Assembly: GCA_947579605.1 (NCBI GenBank)
Contig: OX388311.1
Location: 29,018,951 to 29,082,950 of the forward strand
DNA length: 64,000 nt
DNA from: Athripsodes cinereus
Lineage: Eukaryota > Arthropoda > Insecta > Trichoptera > Leptoceridae
Direction of reading: 5' to 3'
This document shows, piece after piece, positions 12,923-25,760 of this stretch (positions are counted from its first letter, which is position 1; each line of letters starts with the position of its first letter). The notes under the pieces were generated by a model. It did no database searches and was not told the DNA's origin. It saw only the letters and a program-made list of their open reading frames with translations. The translations under genes and the position numbers were made by a program.

Positions 12923-13355
12923 AGTGGTTCCCAACCTTTATTTGAACAGCGACCACTTTTATTTCTATTTTGTTAGCAGGGTATTCTTTAGCTCCCAACA
13001 TTTTCAACTAGATAGATACATGATTTTTTTTTCAAATTTTGAATTGTATGCATGTTGGATGATTATTATAATAAGATAGAAAGAGCAAATAACGATTTAT
13101 TCGTTACCGTTTAATGGAGCATTCATCTCAAGGGCGCAGATGTTCCAATACTAATTTGAAAAATACTTATTTTCAATTTGGTACCCATAGAAATTGAAAA
13201 TTAAGTTTAGTTTTGATTGTCACAGAGAGGACTCCTTATATTCTTGTTAAATGCAGTTAGTGGCTGGCTAACCCAGTCGTAATGATGTTGAATGGTACCC
13301 CGACTATTTAAGAATCTTTCGCGGATTTCTTACGAACCACTATTTGGGAACCACT
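12923..13355. mobile_element. hAT-like MITE with GTGGTTCCC ends
   Basis: The left end is AGTGGTTCCCAACC and the right end GGGAACCACT, an exact 10-bp inversion and a motif common at hAT element ends. Near both ends are GACCAC / GAACCAC words. No convincing 8-bp duplication flanks it. The related element at 58725-58928 has the same ends and a good duplication. Confidence 0.5.
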
Positions 13356-14332
13356 AATCTAATTCATTCAAATGCATAATACTTATTTTATTCTTAATAA
13401 ATTTCGTTCATATCTATATTTTATGAGCACACACCAAATGATATTAGGTAGGTAATGTAGGTATAAACATCGTGTACGTATTCTTTCTTTTACTTCCTTC
13501 ATTCTTATTGAACGTAAAAAAGTAAACTTCATTTAGAACTACATATTTGTGTTAATTGAGTTAGGTAATAATCATCTGTTAAACTACAGTACTTTCCTTG
13601 TTTCTTTACCTATCGATACATGATACATGTAGGTATTTAATAAGCATTGTTAGTATAGAAACAGATGAATATTGAATGTGACTGGTCTTGAAAATAATAG
13701 AACAAAATAGAGAAGAAATACCTAATATCTCTTTTCGGCTATTTTTTGTTTTTTTTTTTGTGCCACAACTACGCCCTTGACATTGTACATTCAATAAAAA
13801 GACACGTTGGACACATACATGCGAGCTGTAGTATACCTGTTTATAAAAATTCAGTAAATTTAATATCTACCTACATGCAACATAATATTGATATTTGCAT
13901 AATTCACATACTGTTATTTTAACAGTTGGTGTAAAATTTAGATGGAAACAAGTGTATGTGTTTGCATTTCTAATGTTGACAATATTTGCAATAAATGTGC
14001 AGATAGAAACTATCTCAACATTTGTGCATACAATAATTGTGATTTATTATTTAAGACCACAGATTGATTGAAACTTTGATAATGAACTTGAGACTATGAG
14101 ATAAGTTTCACATTCTTCTTGTCTTTCTTCAACAATTTTAGAGCCACCTTACATTTAGTCGCTTAACTCATGGGTGAGAAGGGGGAGGCTTCCTTCATAC
14201 TATTCCCATACTTACTTTAATACCAATTTTGCTTATTTTCAAAATCCTTAAAGGGCTACTCTACTCCCTTTTGCCTCCCTCTATAAGTACGCCCATGATT
14301 AGATGAATTTACTTTTGAAGCAACAGCTCAAG

Positions 14333-14702
14333 ATTTACAGTAGTGATGTAACGAATATTCGTATTCGCATTCGCGAAAATTCGCTGATTTCAAAGTACTC
14401 GCATTCGCAGAAAATATGCGAATGTTTTGCGAATATTATTTTGGTAGTGAAGTATCGGATACTTAATAATTCCAGTAAATATTCTTTAAGAAAACTGATG
14501 GTGGGGGAGGAAGGGGGTAGAAATTTTAATGTTTGAGCAATTGTAGAGATTTTAACTTTTAGTAAATTTTTCTTGTAGTGGCACATCTTACGCGCATGCC
14601 AAGCGGCTACAGCCAGCACCGATAAGCTCGTGCAAATCAATATTCACGTTCGCGGATATCCAAAATAGCACATTCGTTACATCTTACATCACTAATTTAC
14701 AG
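14333..14702. mobile_element. hAT-type MITE, copy 2, with 8-bp target-site duplication
   Basis: The element is 14341-14694 (354 bp). It starts TAGTGATGTAACGAATATTC and ends TTACATCACTA. The flanking word ATTTACAG is identical at 14333-14340 and 14695-14702. The interior GGGGGTAGAAATTTTAATG is the reverse complement of a block in copies 1 and 3, so this copy is inverted relative to them. Confidence 0.88.
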
Positions 14703-15183
14703 TAATAGGAAAATAAAAGTCGCATGAGAATATGATATCATTGATTTATTATATGCTTACCTACTCTCTATAAAATTATAAGTATTAATAGTGATGGAAG
14801 TGATTGCATCAAATAAATAGTGACAAATAGATGATGCATCGATTAAAACATGTTTGAATAAGATTGATGTCTCTATATCATCGTATTATATGTTTTATAT
14901 TTTCGATGTGACGATGTGGTGATACATCGACGTTACACCAAAATATTGGTCACAGCGTCAGATCTATAATCGAACATTTTCTCATTCAACAAAAAGGCAT
15001 ACACAACTGAATGTTTATTAGTAATAATAATTTCTTATGGCAAGAATCTTCCGTACTAGCTTTTTAACCCGATGTTGCTTGAAGAATATTATGCAGATCA
15101 AAAGAAACAAAAATAAATAATAATGTAGCTAGGTAGCTATTAATTCTAAAAAAATAAAGACATATTAAATCTTAAGCTCAGCG

Positions 15184-15571
15184 ATGCAGTTTATTTATTT
15201 ATTTATTCATTCTTTGGCATTTGAAATGTGGTGCTGTAGACGCATGCTGAAGATTCATTGGTCGGAACACGTCGAAAACGAAGAAGTGTTAACCAGGGTT
15301 GGCGAAAAAAGGCAACTCCTCAAAAGAATCTGCCAACAACGAGCTAACTGGATTGGCCACAACATCAGGCACCCAGGACTGCTCATCGCAATCCAGAGGG
15401 TAGGACCGAAGGCACAAATGGCAGAGGCCGACCGAGAGACGCCTATATGGACCAAAAGAGGGACATGAACTGTGGCTCATACATGGAGTTGAAGAGACTG
15501 GCTGAGAATAGGGAGGAGTGGAGACGAAAGTCCAAACTCGTTGCACACCAATCCAATGGATTGTAACTCAT
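15184..15571 (+). pseudogene. RTE-like LINE fragment (C-terminal end of ORF2)
   Basis: The frame from about 15220 encodes EMWCCRRMLKIHWSEHVENE, then VGEKRQLLKRICQQRANWIG and HNIRHPGLL. This is the characteristic C-terminal portion following the reverse transcriptase in RTE-type and related LINEs. The frame breaks near 15420-15466, and residual frames continue to about 15571 (ATGGATTGTAACTCATTAT). The last 100 bp recur at 57062-57168, fixing them as the family's 3' end. The 5' part is missing. Confidence 0.75.
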
Positions 15572-15741
15572 TATACATATATTCATTCGTTAACAGCTAT
15601 TAATAAGCTTTTTTATACATTAAAAAAAAAACATCAAAAGATCCACAATCATAGATATCAATTTACATAATATGTATATATTATAGACATTGGATTAACA
15701 CTTAGTTTATTAGTTTACCACTCATCCTGAATATTCTACTA

Positions 15742-15834
15742 ACTTGTTGACATAGAGAGGACAATTTGCATGTTTATTGCATGCGGCTGGGCTGTTCCCC
15801 ACTTGTGGAATATGCCGTGATGGTGTAGTAGTAG
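15742..15834 (-). repeat. Copy of the 'GGGGTAGCCAGC' dispersed family
   Basis: TTGTTGACATAGAGAGGAC, TGCATGTTTATTGCATGC and CCCCACTTGTGGAATATGCC occur in the same order as in other minus-oriented copies, ending in a GTAGTAG run. Confidence 0.65.
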
Positions 15835-16324
15835 GTAGTAAGATATAATTAGTATTGTCAATTATTTTGTTATTTCTGCATATTCCTATCCTATGAATAT
15901 TATGATGTATTTCCATGGCAACCAAGATGCTTTAAAATATTAGTGTTAAGTTTCCACGGGAGGGGGAGTTGAGCTGTCCGAATTGATATAATTTTTTCAA
16001 GCTTAATTATACTATTTCTGATTATCTTGATTTTCTAGTTACGGCACTGTAGGTACTGTACCTGAATAACATTTATTTAGCTAACGATTTGTACGGAGTA
16101 ATATTTTTCTGGCTAAAACACTCACAAGTTTGAAAGCCAATAAAAATATAGGAGAAGGAATTATTTTCTTCTTCATTAAATCACGCCTTTGCGGCAAAGT
16201 AGCAAAGTAACATTGGATTAACACTTAGAGTCACACTCTTTTCGAGGTTGAAAGAAAAAAAATATATATATATTAATATTTAAGAAATTATTTGTATAAG
16301 TAATGTGAATTGTTTTACTATGTA

Positions 16325-16384
16325 TAAATAAATAAATAAAATAAATAAATAAATAAAAGGAAACTAAAAAAAAAAAAAAAAAAA
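16325..16384. repeat. (AAAT)n and poly-A simple repeat
   Basis: AATAAATAAATAAAATAAATAAATAAATAAA is followed, after a short spacer, by an uninterrupted A run. It is a typical 3'-tail remnant of a retroelement or a microsatellite. Confidence 0.8.
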
Positions 16385-16737
16385 CATCCAACAAGCAAAT
16401 TAATATACATACATATAAACACATTGAAATATTTAGGTATGTAAGCATGTGAGGATTGGTGTTTCACAGAAAAGAATTGGCTAGAAGCAGTACCCAGCAG
16501 TATGACAATCTATGCTGATGGCGATAATACCTACATCAGTTATATGGATGAGGTAATCCTCCCTCTCGCTTATTCATCAAAAAGATGATAGAGACAAAAC
16601 ACTCTACGAGTTTCTAGCGGTGATGTCACTAAAATCGCAACCTACATGATATTACGGACGGACTATACCCTCCGTGTGTACGATTTTTTAGTCAATCTCA
16701 TCTAGCTATTTTTACTATCAAGGCATCTCTCAACTCT

Positions 16738-16860
16738 CGCAAGCGGGGAAGCCAGTGGACTATAACTGCTTGTAATAAACATGGAGGACATCCTCTCCGT
16801 GTCAATAAATGAGACGTTCAGGATAGGTGGCGTACGTCATCATTGCTGAATTGAAGATAT
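16738..16860 (+). repeat. Copy of the 'GGGGTAGCCAGC' dispersed family
   Basis: GGGGAAGCCAGTGGAC, GTAATAAACATG, CATCCTCTCCGTGTC and TTCAGGATAGGTGGCGTA occur in the order of the full copies at 61121 and 62290. It is diverged. Confidence 0.55.
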
Positions 16861-19800
16861 TGAAAAAATATTTTATTTGTCATGTTTTGCGAATATATGC
16901 ATTTTATAAGGCACTCAAAACTTTACAGAAAAGACCTATTCATTTGCATAGACTCTGTGGGGTCAATTGAAATTACTACATTGTATAAAACACGATCTCA
17001 AAAACCAATACTTAAGTAATTGATGTGGGATTGTACCCATAAAAAATCCTCAGTGCGCCCTTGAAATAGGTAGGTACATGTTGAATAGATATGTATTGAT
17101 ACTTTTTTTTTTAATTTTAAATTGCGCAATATCCTTGCAACAATAATAATGACTAACATAATGACGTAATGCGCAAAATATGTGAATGAGTCATAATAGA
17201 TATGATTATGAATTAAATCGCAAAAATGTATTAGCTCATTTTAATCGTGTTATTCGAGGTACCTACATAAAATTGCTATGTACTATAAATTCATATAATA
17301 TACTAGATGGGTACGTCAGCAACCGGCGTATTATATTATGAGTACTACAGTCCAATAAGAAACATAATAACTATAATACAAGTAGGTAAAACTGAATTAG
17401 TTTGTCTCTAACTCGCGTCGCTGGAAGTCGTGTCTGTTGTGAATTTAAATTGCAAATTCTACCAATATCAAGATGACTACAATCGGTAAGTTTGAAATCA
17501 AAACATAATAAATATCGAAATAATAAACACAATATTTTAATACGTGTCAACATTGTATTATTTTTTTATACAAATACTTTTCGATGTGATTAGGTACTAT
17601 AAGCCGGTAACAATTTGTTTATTACAATGTATACCGGTGGGTAGGTACTATTTATGTACATAAGTAACTATTTTTTATGGGAAACATAAAAATCAACAAT
17701 TAATTACACTGTCTGTCTGTCTGTCTGTGTATTGCGTCTTTAGAATAAAAATTCAAATGTTCAAATTATTTAGAATTTAGTATTGTTGTTCTTTTTTCAA
17801 ACGACTGATGGATGGAGATCTTTTTTCGAATTTGTTTCGATCAGTATGCCGTATGCATTTATGATGTGTTGGGAATACTTTCTATAACAAATCTTATAGC
17901 CGGCGATTGGATGTATGCCAATAAAAGGCGTGGCATATTATTGTGTTGTGTATAGATTTTCTTAGGAATTTTACTATCTCAAAATAAATTACATGAGAAG
18001 TACCGATCTGCTTGCAATAACTATCACTTTAAAAATATTATTTATAAATCTAATAATAATATATCAACGAATATCTTGACAGGTGTTTGGAATCAGATCT
18101 AAGTGCGTATGTGGCAATTCGTTCAATAAAATTTTTAGTCTGCATTTTGCGAAACAAACTATATTTTATTCATTTACAATTGAAATATTTTCCTGTGTTG
18201 TAATCATATTTATGTTATTTGCTCCATTTGCAATAATTGCTATTGAGTCATACATACATCGTCTATACAATTTAAATTAATTTACATAAGTATCAAAGTA
18301 TAATAATAAAATTAACAAACAGGAGCAAAAAATATCATCAATTTGCTGAATTCATTATCTATGCAAATACGTCATTATTTCACATTGTCTATGGTTCTCG
18401 GGATCCCCTTGAATTGAACTTGTAGGCTACAAAAGAAAAGATACGCATTATTTTCATTTCCACAAGGTCGCGACGCGACGGTCCGGATACTGGTTTTCTC
18501 ATAGCTGGACGATAATCAAAGACGCTCCCAGAGATAGAAAACTACTTTTATAGAAATGTCTACATTCCACAAACAGGTTATTTGTAAAAGGAATTAATTT
18601 ATATTGTGATTTATTGCGACGCCTGCGTAGGTGGTACTTACCTACTTCGGAAATCGGATGTTGCCGGAGTTTAGCCCTTCGATAAGATGTATTTATGATT
18701 ATCTACAACGTTTCAATTTTGATAGTATCCAATGAAGGCTTTAGGTTAACCTGTTAGCCATATTAATATGTACCTACCTATCTCTTTCTCTGGAATAGAA
18801 TAGCTCGAATACATAGTTATATAATTCTTAAAACATCATGTATCAGACTTTGTAAAAAAAAAACATATCTTCAATTCAGCTACGAAGCGTGCTTCCCACC
18901 CTGAGTGTCTTATTTTTTTTATAGCAATTAGAGGACTACTTGCATGGCAATATTTACAGTTAGTTTGGTGGCTATCGTGGTGGCGAATAGATAGATTTTT
19001 ATGAAATAAAAAACAAGTTTATTTACAAAATGTTTGGAATGTGGCCATCAGTATGAATTGATTTATTTAACAAATCTATTGTAATTACATGTTATTTATC
19101 TACCAGTTCATCGCTGCTATTTTGTATTCAAATAATGTTTCGTAAAAATATGTACTATTTGCAAAACAAAACCAATATTTGTCATAATAAGAAAAGGCTA
19201 GTAGGAATCGTGTTCAAACATCTCCCATACTAACTTGTAAATTGTGTGAAATATTTTAAAAGTTGTTGTAATATCTACTTGTTTACCTACAATTATTTGA
19301 AATCCATATTATTTACATAAATTATTATATGATTTAAATATATATATTCAATATTTCTTAATTCAATCCATCACAAATTTAAAACTGGAGACGTCCAGAA
19401 CTTCTAAAGATTTTCTAGTTTGAAAATGGCGGTAATTGAAATGTCAAACTGGGAAATGGGCGCCATTTTTATTATTATATTTTCAAGATGACGTTTGTGA
19501 AAATTTTGAATTAATTTGAATTGATATTCGAATCTAACATTATTTTTCTTCTATGAGGCGTAAATAAATTTAATAACTTCGTAGGTACGACTCAGTTATT
19601 ATGTTGCTAGCCATTTCTCAATTATTATTTTCATGCTTCAGATATGTCGTTCATCTTACGGAACATTTAATACTAAGTATTATTAAGTTGTATACTTGTA
19701 TATGTACGCAGTGCGGATTTCTATCTGGAAAAATAATAAGGTACGAGAAATAGGTCACACGACGGACCTTTATAAAAATCCATAGAGTAAGTAACAAAAA

Positions 19801-22800
19801 TCCATATCGATTCCGGACTAAAGCCAAAGTTTTAAAATTAGTGGAAGTTTAGACAAACGTTTATCTCTTGTTACGGTTAGACGGAAAGAATTGCAAATAG
19901 TTTTCCAGCCAACTTTAGTATTTAGCTCTTTCGGATCTCAGTCGATATTTTCTAATTCCTAGTCTATACCTTTCGAGCGTTCGCGTAATTGAAAAAATAT
20001 TATTGATTTATCATAACCCCAAAGAGACAAATATATATGTGATAAAATTATTTGAAAGACCACAAACATGACAAATCAAATCATTGAACGTGTCATCAAG
20101 TAGAGTAATAAATTATGTATGTTATAAACAATAGATAATAAAAATTATGTCATTGGAGCAAATTGTATTTTAATCTCAATGTGAATGGAAAATAGATCCA
20201 TTAGATACCTACATAATTGTATAATCATAAACTTATACTTATCCATAATGTATTTACCTACCTACGCATCACATAGATCATAATAACAATGTCGAGCTCC
20301 TTGGTAAGATCGTAAGGGACAAACAATAAGATAATTAAAGGCCTACAATGAATCATGCTGCATGCTATTTATCTGAGACAAGAAAATATTAAAAAAGTAA
20401 ATGCATCATTCAGTATTTTGAATGGTGTCGTCCACTTGCGCGACATGTGTTGTCAATTTGGTCATTTTTGAAAATAAAAATAACATTTTATGACGGTAGA
20501 ACATCAGTAGACGGACAATCATAATAATATACAATGTGATTAGTGTAGAAAAAATAAAAATGATGACATATGCAAATGAATGATATTAAAACCAGCAGTT
20601 ATGAATAAGTATGGATAATTTGCTGGATTAGCGATTTTAAACATGTTGCTATAAACTAAATATGGAAATGTCACACGATGTCAGCAAGACCATTTAGCAT
20701 TAATTTGTTCTATGCTTTTTGAGATAATTGGAAGCCTAATATTACAACTCCAGAGTTTGGGATTTCATGAAAAAAATACTCATGGCATACTGCATTCATA
20801 AAACTGAAATTAATGCTGAATTTGATACGTATTGAAGAATAAGTTATATTGATCGCATAGACGAAATAAAGATGAAAGTTGGCAGACAACAGTCGTGTAA
20901 TTTGTTGCGACTCCAGTAAGAAAAAAAAAAAAAAAACATATCTATGACCAAAGCGACCAAAGCAATGAAAAACAATAAATATAATGGAAGTTAACCTTGA
21001 ATAAGAGATGTGCTAAAAATAGACAATGTGAGAGTAAGAGATAATCAAGAGAATAAAAATGCCTTGTACCAAATGTTTTATCACGAAAATGACTAAATCT
21101 AATGGATTTTTGTATTATTCTTGCCTCGCCTCTGCTTGGTAATTATTATTGATGTAAGTGATGATTCATCGCTGCGCTATTTGACCTCAAATTTAATCTG
21201 AGTGATCGTATACATACACCGCCGGTCTATCATTTAGTCAGAACACATAGTCTTATAGTGGTTGAAGAAATAATGTTTTGATGAGATTCTTATAAAGTGG
21301 CGTATCTTGATGAATCAAAAATATTTAGGGCCACGCAACGTAGAAATTATAGAAATAAAGCCAAATCGAAAATAGACTTTTAGAGCTATCAGAATTCATA
21401 AAAATACTCATTTTATCAATAAAAATTAGAGAAACAATAGGAAAATGTGGTGTACAGACCATTGAGACATCAACTGAAAAAAAGTAGTTCCTTTAGGGAC
21501 TTAAGGCTCTCTATAATATTTAATTTCACAAAACATGATCCAGTTAGAATTCTCCCCTCTCGTCAGTTTCCATGGCTTTATAGATAGGTACTGATCCTAT
21601 AAAATGTACATCTATTGATTCGTCCTTCTTTAGGTGGAGACGGACTATGATTAACATATTTTAAGCACATGCTTTTTAAAGTGATGATTAATTCAAAGTT
21701 TGTGATAATTTAAAGGATGGAATGTTTTCAAGATATAGGTAGTTTGCTATTATAAGTAGGTACGACTCGTAAATTGTCACATGCGAAATGATACCCCACG
21801 GAGACGTTGGCACGTTTAGCCGATCCTTATTCTCTTTGGTAGGTATTCATATCACAATCATGATATTATATACCTACTTATATTTTATGTGTCGTGGGTC
21901 GCAGGATGATTGCAATATATGATTTATTTTAAAGAATCTAGGAGAAGAATGATGTGAATCATTGACCACTACCTATACGTCCAAATTAATTATCAATCGA
22001 CATATTATAATTTAAGTAAGTAGGTACATCCTGTAATAGTTAATTGTTCTTGAGTATTAAAGTAGGTACAGGTTCTAAAGTTGTACCACTACGTGGCTTG
22101 AAAATCTAATCAGGCGTTCTGAGATTAAAATTTCGCTATAGTTGTACCCAACCGTCGCAACACAGCCTAGATTATTTTTTTATTACTAAATTGTAAAGGA
22201 GACCGCAGAGTTATTCCTTGCGGAACCCCCTTAGGTGGCATTTCTAAATTTTGATTTTTATGTATAGTGAAGAAAATACTATCGATTTCGTGCTGAATTT
22301 TGTAAATAAAATATACCTATTCTTTGTTAATAAAATTGATATTTGATAATAATATTTCGGTTCTTATTAGGCTAGTATGGACAGCAGATATCCACATCAC
22401 CATACATACCAGCACCAGATTAAGTTGTGTTGTTATGATGTTGGTATTATGAAGTCATTGAGTGTATTACAGACGATGATGTCATAGTATACGTATTATA
22501 ATATGATGTTATTTTTGTATATATATATTTCACCTCCATGTTTTATAGATTCATTCTCGATACAGCACTCGGCACTCGGCAGTGAGCACCAGCACTTTGC
22601 TATGTATGTATCATGCCTATGCTGTGTACCCATATTATACCTATAAGGAGGTACCTATGTACATACTTAATTACTTATGTATTATGTTTTTTTTTACCTT
22701 AGTATTGCAATTAAGGTTAGATTTTTCTCATTTGATATTTATACAAAAAGAGTGACGATATGTTTTATGGTTTAGAAGTAAACCTGTGAAAGTAAACAGT

Positions 22801-23814
22801 GTTCGTGTTGTTTTTGTAATTTTATAATATTTTAATTTTATAATATTATATATTTAATAAAAATGAACTTTCACAAAGTTGACACCGTTAAAATAGAATC
22901 CCTTTATATTAGTTATCACCAGTTGGAATAAATTGGAAATTGCCCTTGAGACAATCAAATGAAATCACCATCATCCCCATTCCTAGATTTTCATTTGTTA
23001 TATTAAGTTTAACACCTTGGAACGTCTCAAATCCATCCCATGAATATATACTTACCTACTACATTTTTCAATTAAATTTCCCCTTAAATGTTAAGCTGTA
23101 TCGATCCCCATTAACAATAATATTCGTGTGAGTTCTTTCAATTGACCTTAATAATCTGACCTCAAAAAGGCGTCTATCGGGTCAGAGTGTCTGTTTTAAC
23201 GGAAAATTTACTTTATATAAGCTCATTTAACTTTCTGCACCCCTGTATAAATGTATACATACACGTATGTTAATTTTACAATACGTTAATTGTCTTGTCA
23301 TATTGATAACCCTGACCTCACTGAATAATTATAGTGAGTCCGTTATAAACTTACCACTAGCTTACATAGCATTACCTGATGCAATTACATCTTTCATTAT
23401 CATAACTGTTATAAAAGTAGCTATTTTCTCTCTTCCAAGTCGGTCCCTCAATGCCGAGGATCGTGACCACCATGACCCCAACCAAGCGACAAGCTCCTCC
23501 ACCGCGCCCTGTCCTCCGCCTGCCTAAACGCCTCACACACTGTACCTACAGTAACTATTTACCTACATTTAGTATGAATATCCAAAAGTAATTGCTCCGT
23601 TGAATCCCCCAAAAATTGGGCTCCTAGTATTTTAAAGACTTCAAGCTTTTTTAAGGACAAGTAGGTATTTCAATAACATCAATCAAAACGCGTTTAAAAT
23701 TTGCAATGTAAAATCACCAATGAGATGTGCCACCCATCATGAATGTCTTGTTTTCTTTGGTTAGATGAGGACATGTTTTTTACACGCTGTCAGGGGGGCT
23801 AAAAAGGCCACTTT

Positions 23815-25760
23815 ATATGAATCATAATTATAATTATCGACCAATATCTATTCTTTCCCCTATTTCAAAGGTGTTTCAAACTATTGTAAAGGACCACATG
23901 GCACACTTCTTGGGGCCTCAACTGTTGGAAGAGCAGCATGGTTTCATGAGGGGCCGGTCTACAGCCTCAAATCTCTTGGTGTATTCTAATTACTTATTTA
24001 CTGCACTTGATAGTCGGATACAGGTCGATTCAGTCTATACCGACTTTAAAAAAGCGTTCGATAAGGTGGATCACGTCCTTTTACTTAGAAAGCTCTCAAA
24101 ATATGGTATACATGGTGATCTCTTAAGATGGGTTAAGTCGTATCTAACGAACAGACTGATGTCTGTAACAATGAATGGTTTCGAATCGGACTGCGTTCCC
24201 GTGACATCTGGAGTGCCTCAGGGCTCAGTACTAGGCCCATTATTGTTCACAATTTTCATAAATGACATTGGTAAATGCATATTGCACTCTCAGTTTCTTC
24301 TTTTCGCGGATGACCTTAAAATTTTCAGGCAAATACAACACACAACACACAACACAACACGTATAGACAATTCACACAGACCGAGCTAGTCCCAAACTTA
24401 GATATGAATCTTGTATTATGGGTACTAACACGGCGATACACATATACAATGCACTAAACACATATACATGTAACACCCAGACCCAGGACAATTTGAAAAA
24501 GGTCATTCTTCATTTTGCCCTGGCCGGGAATCGAACCCGGATAATACGCAACTTGGATGATGCAAAAAGATTGGAGGAAGATCTAGGGAGAGTTTACAAA
24601 TATTGTGTTGAAAACAAGCTCGAATTGAATCTTAAAAAGTGTAATTCTATAACCTTTACAAAAAACAAAAAAATTATAAAACATAAATACGCAATAAATG
24701 GAATAGATCTGGAACAACTGAACAAAATAAGGGACTTGGGTATTATTTTTGACAGTAAACTACACTTTGATACGCATATTGATGAGATTACTGAACAGTG
24801 CAATAGGACTTTGGGCTTCATTTTGAGGGCAACTAAGGAATTTAAAGATCCCAATTCTATGACAATATTATACATTACTCTTGTTCGAACACGGCTCGAA
24901 TATTGCTCGACCATTTGGAATCCAATGTACGATAAATATATTACGGCAATAGAGCGTATTCAACGCAAATTTTTGAGAATGTGCAAACGTAGATATGGTG
25001 ATGGGTACAGTGGTGGTTTGATGGAGTTGTCGGGGCGGCGTGAGCTTATTGACGCATGCGTTCTACAGAAGGTGTGTACTTCGGAGTTGAGTGTGTCCCA
25101 ATTATTAACCAAAATTGACTTTCGTGTCCCCTCAGAAAGAAGATCTTACCGGCCCCTTAACTTAAGTAGAGCTAATACAAACGCCGGTTTGCGAAATCCT
25201 CTCTACCGTATAATGAATAGCTACAATAATAAATTTTGTGACATTGACATGTTCGCTCTCAGCCCTAATGGCTTCAAGATGTCTATACTGCGTAAATTGC
25301 GAGATGATGTGCAGGATTAATAATCTAAAATTGTTTTTTGATGCGACTATCCTTCTGCATTACGATGAGTTTCCTCCCTTCCCTTTCCCTTACTTGCTGT
25401 GCTCGATTGATGTTAACATGACTATCATAATTTTAAATTTTATATTTGATTTGTAATGTGTTGTTATGTTTTTATTATTCTTGTATGTTTGTGTATTGAT
25501 CCAGTATTGGATTGATTGATGGTGATTACTGTTTGTTTTAGGATTAATGCTTTATCTCTAATAATTTTATTATTGTTTGTTCTTTTTTTATATTACATGA
25601 CAACCTTATGGGCTAATGAAATATATCAAATAGTTAATTTGTATACACTTTTAAATTGGGCAATGCATGGTCTCTTGTAATGATTATAATTGTTTGTATT
25701 TATTTGTATGTGTTGTCTGAAGTGTGTAACTGGTTTTGAATAAATAAATAAATAAATAAT
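23815..25760 (+). pseudogene. 5'-truncated non-LTR retrotransposon (CR1/Jockey-like RT), split by a SINE
   Basis: The first part (23817-24335) encodes reverse-transcriptase blocks in order: NYRPISILSPISKVF, EEQHGFMRGRST, YTDFKKAFDKVDH, SGVPQGSVLGPLLFTIFIND and the catalytic LLFADDLKIF. The second part (24547-25320) continues NLDDAKRLEEDLGRVYKYC, LNLKKCNSITFTK, a LGIIFDSKLHFDTHI block and the C-terminal region, ending in TAA at 25318-25320. A 211-bp insertion separates the two parts, and the reading frame is in phase across it. The 3' UTR runs to a (TAAA)n tail at about 25739-25760. The endonuclease and ORF1 are missing, so the copy is dead by 5' truncation. Apart from the insertion, the RT portion has no stops. 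Confidence 0.9.
24332..24547 (-). mobile_element. tRNA-derived SINE inserted in the LINE reverse transcriptase
   Basis: The insert lies between a 5-bp direct repeat, AATAC (24332-24336 and 24543-24547). Its right end on the minus strand is a tRNA T-arm-like GGTTCGATTCCCGGCCAGGG, i.e. a Pol III B box. The body contains ATGGGTACTAACACGGCGAT and ACACAGACCGAGCTAGTCCC. The left end is a (CAACA)-rich tail. This arrangement resembles SINE/LINE tails widespread in Lepidoptera (my recollection, not searched). It is not a functional tRNA, since no cloverleaf can be completed. Confidence 0.75.

Larger units (their letters stand above)
15835..23790. other. Gene-free intergenic stretch
   Basis: No coding exon with recognisable family motifs was found on either strand. 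It contains a 'GGGGTAGCCAGC' copy at 16738-16860, (AAAT)n plus poly-A around 16325-16384, a TCTG tetranucleotide run near 17712-17727 and a poly-A run near 20920. The block 22555-22600 (GCACTCGGCACTCGGCAG) is locally GC-rich, but I could not attach it to a gene. First exons or enhancers of the downstream plus-strand gene could be hidden here. Confidence 0.5.

Noticed and set aside
16218..16448. 76-residue hydrophobic open frame on the minus strand
   Set aside because: It is produced by the (AAAT)n and poly-A simple repeats, which translate to Phe/Leu/Ile runs.
24520..24545. tRNA-like T-arm sequence (reverse strand)
   Set aside because: Only the B-box region is tRNA-like. No acceptor stem, D-arm or anticodon arm can be drawn, and target duplications show it is part of a SINE.
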